64,000 nt of DNA from Patellaria atrata CBS 101060 (Eukaryota > Ascomycota > Dothideomycetes > Patellariales > Patellariaceae): contig MU006106.1 of the NCBI GenBank assembly GCA_010093705.1, forward strand, positions 213,086 to 277,085, read 5' to 3'. This document shows positions 60,401 through 64,000 of the stretch, in pieces. A program made the position numbers and the translations under genes. The first letter of the stretch is position 1. Every line of letters begins with the position of its first letter. The notes beneath the pieces were generated by a model that did no database searches, was not told the DNA's origin, and saw only the letters and a list, made by a program, of their open reading frames with translations.

Positions 60401-63400
60401 GAAGGATGCTACGCGAGGTTTCAGAGCTACGGTCAAGGGGCCCCATATTCTTTTACCTCGTATGATTCTAGCTCTTCATTTACTTAGAGAAGAATATAAG
60501 CTCGATCGTACTTGCAGAAACTCGAATTGTTATTCTGCTAGAAACCTTGCTCCCGTGCTGGCCCAATTAGGGCACTGGTTCCAGTGGGAGTTCTGGACTT
60601 GGCGGACTGGCGAATATTATGCACTTGATGGGGGTGGCATTGATATATGGGTCTTTGAGAATTGTAAGTGCTTTAGATGCCTCATCCTTAATGTCTAGCT
60701 GATTTTTGAAGCAACGTTGGGTGGTATCCAAGTACTCTCGCCTCCATGGGAAAAGCCACCATCTGTGTTCGAATGGATCGAGAAAACATTCCTTTCGGAA
60801 ATCTATCATCCATATCCGACACTTGACCAACTAATACCAGATGGAACCACTTCTCAAAAGTCAGACGGCCTCCCGAGAGGTGACGCAACGACATACGTAT
60901 CAAACCTTACACCACGATCTGCAGCAATTTCTAAATACTTCGCAAGACAATCGACTTCACAAGCATCTCCAACGACTTGTGTTGAGCTTATGGCGGACTG
61001 CGGGATAACTAATGTAATGTTAGAGACATTTCCACAATCGATCAAAGCACCATTCCGTGAAGCTATTGTCCGATGTCAAGCCAGTCCACCAACCACTTGG
61101 AACTCAAAGTTGTTGAGGTTAGTGGGTAGAGATGATTTAGATATTGCGGCTACGCAAAATAAAGAGATGTTACCAGATGTCTCATCAACGTCCGTAAGTA
61201 CAATCAAGCTCCCTTAAAGAGCTAGTTACTAATGCTCATCAACCAAGTCTGGTAACTTTGCAGGGCTACGAGACATTCATTCAATATGCCAGTCATCGGA
61301 GCATCCGGACCCCCTATCTTCGACACCGGAAGCGGATAGATTTTCAATCACTCGTCTTATCTTCAGTGAAGATCGTCGGTTTATGGAAGCCGCTAGGTTA
61401 CTAGAGCCTTTACGCCCGGCTGTCGCAGAATGTATCCCGGATCGTACATGGTCAGACACGGATTACCTTGAACACCAGAGAAGACTGATGGATTGGGTTA
61501 TGATCCGTACATATTCGCTCCCTTCTGGACAGTCCATGCTTTATTTTGATAGTAGACGGCCCTTGTTGACTGAGAAATTTCCCCTGCACGGATTCAGCTT
61601 GTCATGTGTGATGAAACCAATGAATAACACGGTTACTGCGGATAGAAATAATTTTACCGAAGAGAGAGTAGCTTGGGCATTTTTCCACGCTGGGGTATCT
61701 CATGGACTCAGCATATCTCGGCATGCCGAAGGCATAGATACCTCTTGGATTGTTTTTAATAAACCAGGCGATCTAACGCATAAACACGCTGGTCTTCTTC
61801 TGGCACTAGGATTGAATGGCCACCTTAGATCCATTGCTAAATGGCTCTCCTTCAAGTACCTGACGCCTAAGCACACCTTCACATCGATAGCATTACTTCT
61901 TGGTCTTTCTGCCTCCTACCTTGGAACGATGGACATGTTAGTGACTAGGTTATTGTCCGTTCATGTTACCCGCCTCTTACCCCCGGGTGCTGCGGAGCTC
62001 AACTTGTCGCCCATGACGCAAACAACTGGCCTTATGGGAATAGGACTCTTATACTACAATACACAGCATCGGCGCATGAGTGAGGTGATGCTGTCCGAGA
62101 TCGAACACATCGACTATGAAGACCCTGCGGATTCTCTAGATGATCTTCGGGATGAAGGATACCGGTTAGCGGCCGGCTTTGCTCTTGGGTTTATTAATCT
62201 CGGCAAAGGTTCCGATCTGAGAGGCCTCCATGATATGCACATCATCGAACGTCTCTTATCCGTTGCAGTGGGGCCAAAAGCTGTGGATCTTGTCCATGTA
62301 CTCGACCAAGCTACTGCCGGCGCAACCATAGCGATCGCTCTCATCTTTATGAAAACCCATAATGAAGCAGTAGCGCGTAAGATCGACATTCCTGATACTT
62401 TACCTCAATTCGACTATGTCCGACCAGACATCTTTCTCTTACGAACATTAGCTAAGCATTTGATTTTGTGGAACTCAATACAGGCGGATCATGAATGGAT
62501 TGTAAAGAATTTGCCGACAGGGTATAGAGATCAGTGCACATTGTCGCGTATCAAGGCTCTCCGCAGCGAACATCTTCCTTTCTACAATATAATTGCTGGC
62601 CTACTCTGGAGTGTCGGGCTTCGCTTTGCAGGGAGCGGTGACACCGCTGTTCGAGATTTCTTGGTCCAGTATCTCGATCAATTCATTCGGCTTTGTCACC
62701 TACCCGCGCAAAGATATGATGCAAAGTTAACCCGAAACACCGTCCGTAACTGCCAGGATCTAGTAGCTCTATCTGCTTCAACAGTCATGGCTGGAACGGG
62801 AGATATCGAGATATTCAGAAGGCTACGACTTCTCCATGGCAGGATCAACCCCGAAACACCTTATGGCTCTCATTTTGCCGCCCATGTTGCACTAGGTTTG
62901 CTATTCCTGGGCGCTGGTAGTTATACTATCGGTACAAGCGACCTGGCCGTTGCAGCCTTAGTCTGCGCTTTCTACCCAATCTTCCCGACCGACATAAACG
63001 ATAATAAAGCTCACCTCCAAGCGTTTCGTCATTTTTGGGTCCTAGCCACGGAGCCCCGCTGCATAATTGCTCGCGATGTCGACACCCATCGCGCCGTCGC
63101 TCTGTCCGTTCTTGTTACCCTCAAAGATGGAACAGAGAAGCCAGCGACGGCTCCTTGCCTTCTCCCGAGTCTGGACACCATCGCGAGGATCAAAACAGTA
63201 GGCCCAGAGTACTGGCAAGTTACGCTTGATTTCGAAAACAACCCCGAGCATGTCGCATCATTCAAGTGGAACCAAACCATCCACGTTCGGCGCCGCCCAC
63301 CTCATGATGCCCACAGGGATACATTCAGCGCCACTCTCGTTGCTCTCAATGATGCTCAATCCTCGCACGCAGCCCGCATCATGTGGGATTGGATCTTCGC

Positions 63401-63698
63401 GCTTCCTGCGTTCCGCGAGTTCGAGCGTGCAGATTTGGGTCTGATCCTCCCGAGCGATGCGGGAAGTAGGATGCTGCTGGATATGAGGACTACGGTTGTC
63501 GATGAGAGGTTAGCGCTGAAGAGGGCGGTCACGAGTTGGGATAGGGATGCTCTGTGGGATTTGAGAGCACTGTTTGCATGGGCCAAGGGCTGGAAGAGAA
63601 GAGGGGATGGAAGGTTGAGATGGTTGGGGAAGGAAGTGGAGGAGAAGCTAGGGGCGAGAATCGGGGATAGAGGCAGAAGCATACAGGGGGATAGCTGA
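57463..63698 (+). CDS. APC1: Anaphase-promoting complex subunit 1 (BimE)
   Basis: Exons 57463-59241, 59295-60663, 60712-61193 and 61248-63698 give 2026 residues, the expected size. The N terminus (MASIHSLGVHVPAAVAYL) and a WD40-like first part precede a long Ser-rich linker (about residues 200-500). The middle and C-terminal part is helical, with proteasome/cyclosome repeats such as HKHAGLLLALGLNGHL, TSIALLLGLSASYLG, TTGLMGIGLLYY and AAGFALGFINLG. Joins restore TITQRDDAHVF, ENSTLGGIQV and a phase-0 exon 4 beginning SGNFAGLRDIHSI. Introns 2 and 3 end in AAG. APC1 is the scaffold subunit that holds the platform of the APC/C ubiquitin ligase, which triggers anaphase; the Aspergillus orthologue is BIMA-family gene bimE. 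A perfect 32-bp duplication lies upstream. Full length and intact. Confidence 0.96.
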
Positions 63699-64000
63699 GG
63701 AATTCCTAAAATATGGAAGCAGGTGCTGGAATAAAGAAAACTAATAGTATAGCGTAAATAGTGGTCTCAGAAAATCATCTAAATATGAAGACTTCTACCC
63801 TTAATAGGCAATAATTTTTCTTCGGGGTACACTCGAACAGTCAATGGATGCCGGATGCCCTGGACCCAGTTCGATATGATCACCCTTTTAACTTTGTAAC
63901 AGCATTTTATATCATTGTGAACATATTTTTTCCTACGTTGGACTTCCAATTATTTGGATGATGTTACAGAGCTTGTGATGCGAATGTGATTGACGACCTT
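63699..64000. other. 3' flank of APC1 to window end
   Basis: About 300 bp, AT-rich, no gene or terminator structure recognised. Confidence 0.5.

Overview
The window looks like a nuclear chromosome segment of a filamentous ascomycete (Pezizomycotina). Genes are carried on both strands without operons. Most coding sequences are cut by short introns of about 45-100 nt with GTAAGT/GTATGT-like donors and CTAAC-like branch points. The gene set includes fungal-typical families: HET domain, Zn2Cys6 regulator, DUF3176, SQS1, SDS23 and BimE/APC1. I cannot name the species; the content would fit a Leotiomycete or a near relative, but that is a guess. I modelled about 20 protein-coding genes (37 introns) by joining frames at canonical splice sites. 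Every joined model stays in frame and restores family motifs across the joins.

Layout. 0-4 kb: HET-domain gene cut by the window edge (-) divergent from a GH47 alpha-mannosidase (+). 4-15 kb: gene-poor, holding a Zn2Cys6 regulator (+), an aldose 1-epimerase (+) and a possible small membrane protein. 15-25.5 kb: tyrosine phosphatase (+), ATG4 (-), SQS1-like G-patch protein (+) and an APC-family permease with eight exons (-). 27-33 kb: PhyH-family dioxygenase (+), dihydroxyacetone kinase (-), AMMECR1 protein (-). 34-41 kb: 64-residue secreted peptide (+), a possible relic small gene, DUF3176 membrane protein (-), WW-domain protein (-). 41-46 kb: AMSH-like deubiquitinase (+) and a secreted repeat protein with a C-terminal CBM1-like module (-), whose repeat tract contains the only assembly gap (100 N). 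46-49 kb: gene-poor. 49-64 kb: acidic unknown protein (+), DNA ligase I (-), SDS23 (-), a small unknown gene with an internal tandem repeat (+), and a complete 2026-residue APC1 (+).

Functional links. Most neighbours look unrelated housekeeping genes. Two neighbourhoods stand out. SDS23 lies about 1.9 kb from APC1, and fission-yeast sds23 is known genetically as a helper of the anaphase-promoting complex. AMSH and a WW/PPxY protein are divergently paired. I saw no transposon, viral relic, tRNA, rRNA or CRISPR array, and no convincing secondary-metabolite cluster. The most unusual items are the duplicated flanks of the N gap, the SQS1 copy with no visible R3H domain, the DP-repeat inserted in the phosphatase catalytic domain, two small membrane-protein-like frames that lack a normal start or carry a stop, and a duplicated palindrome with upstream ATGs in front of APC1.
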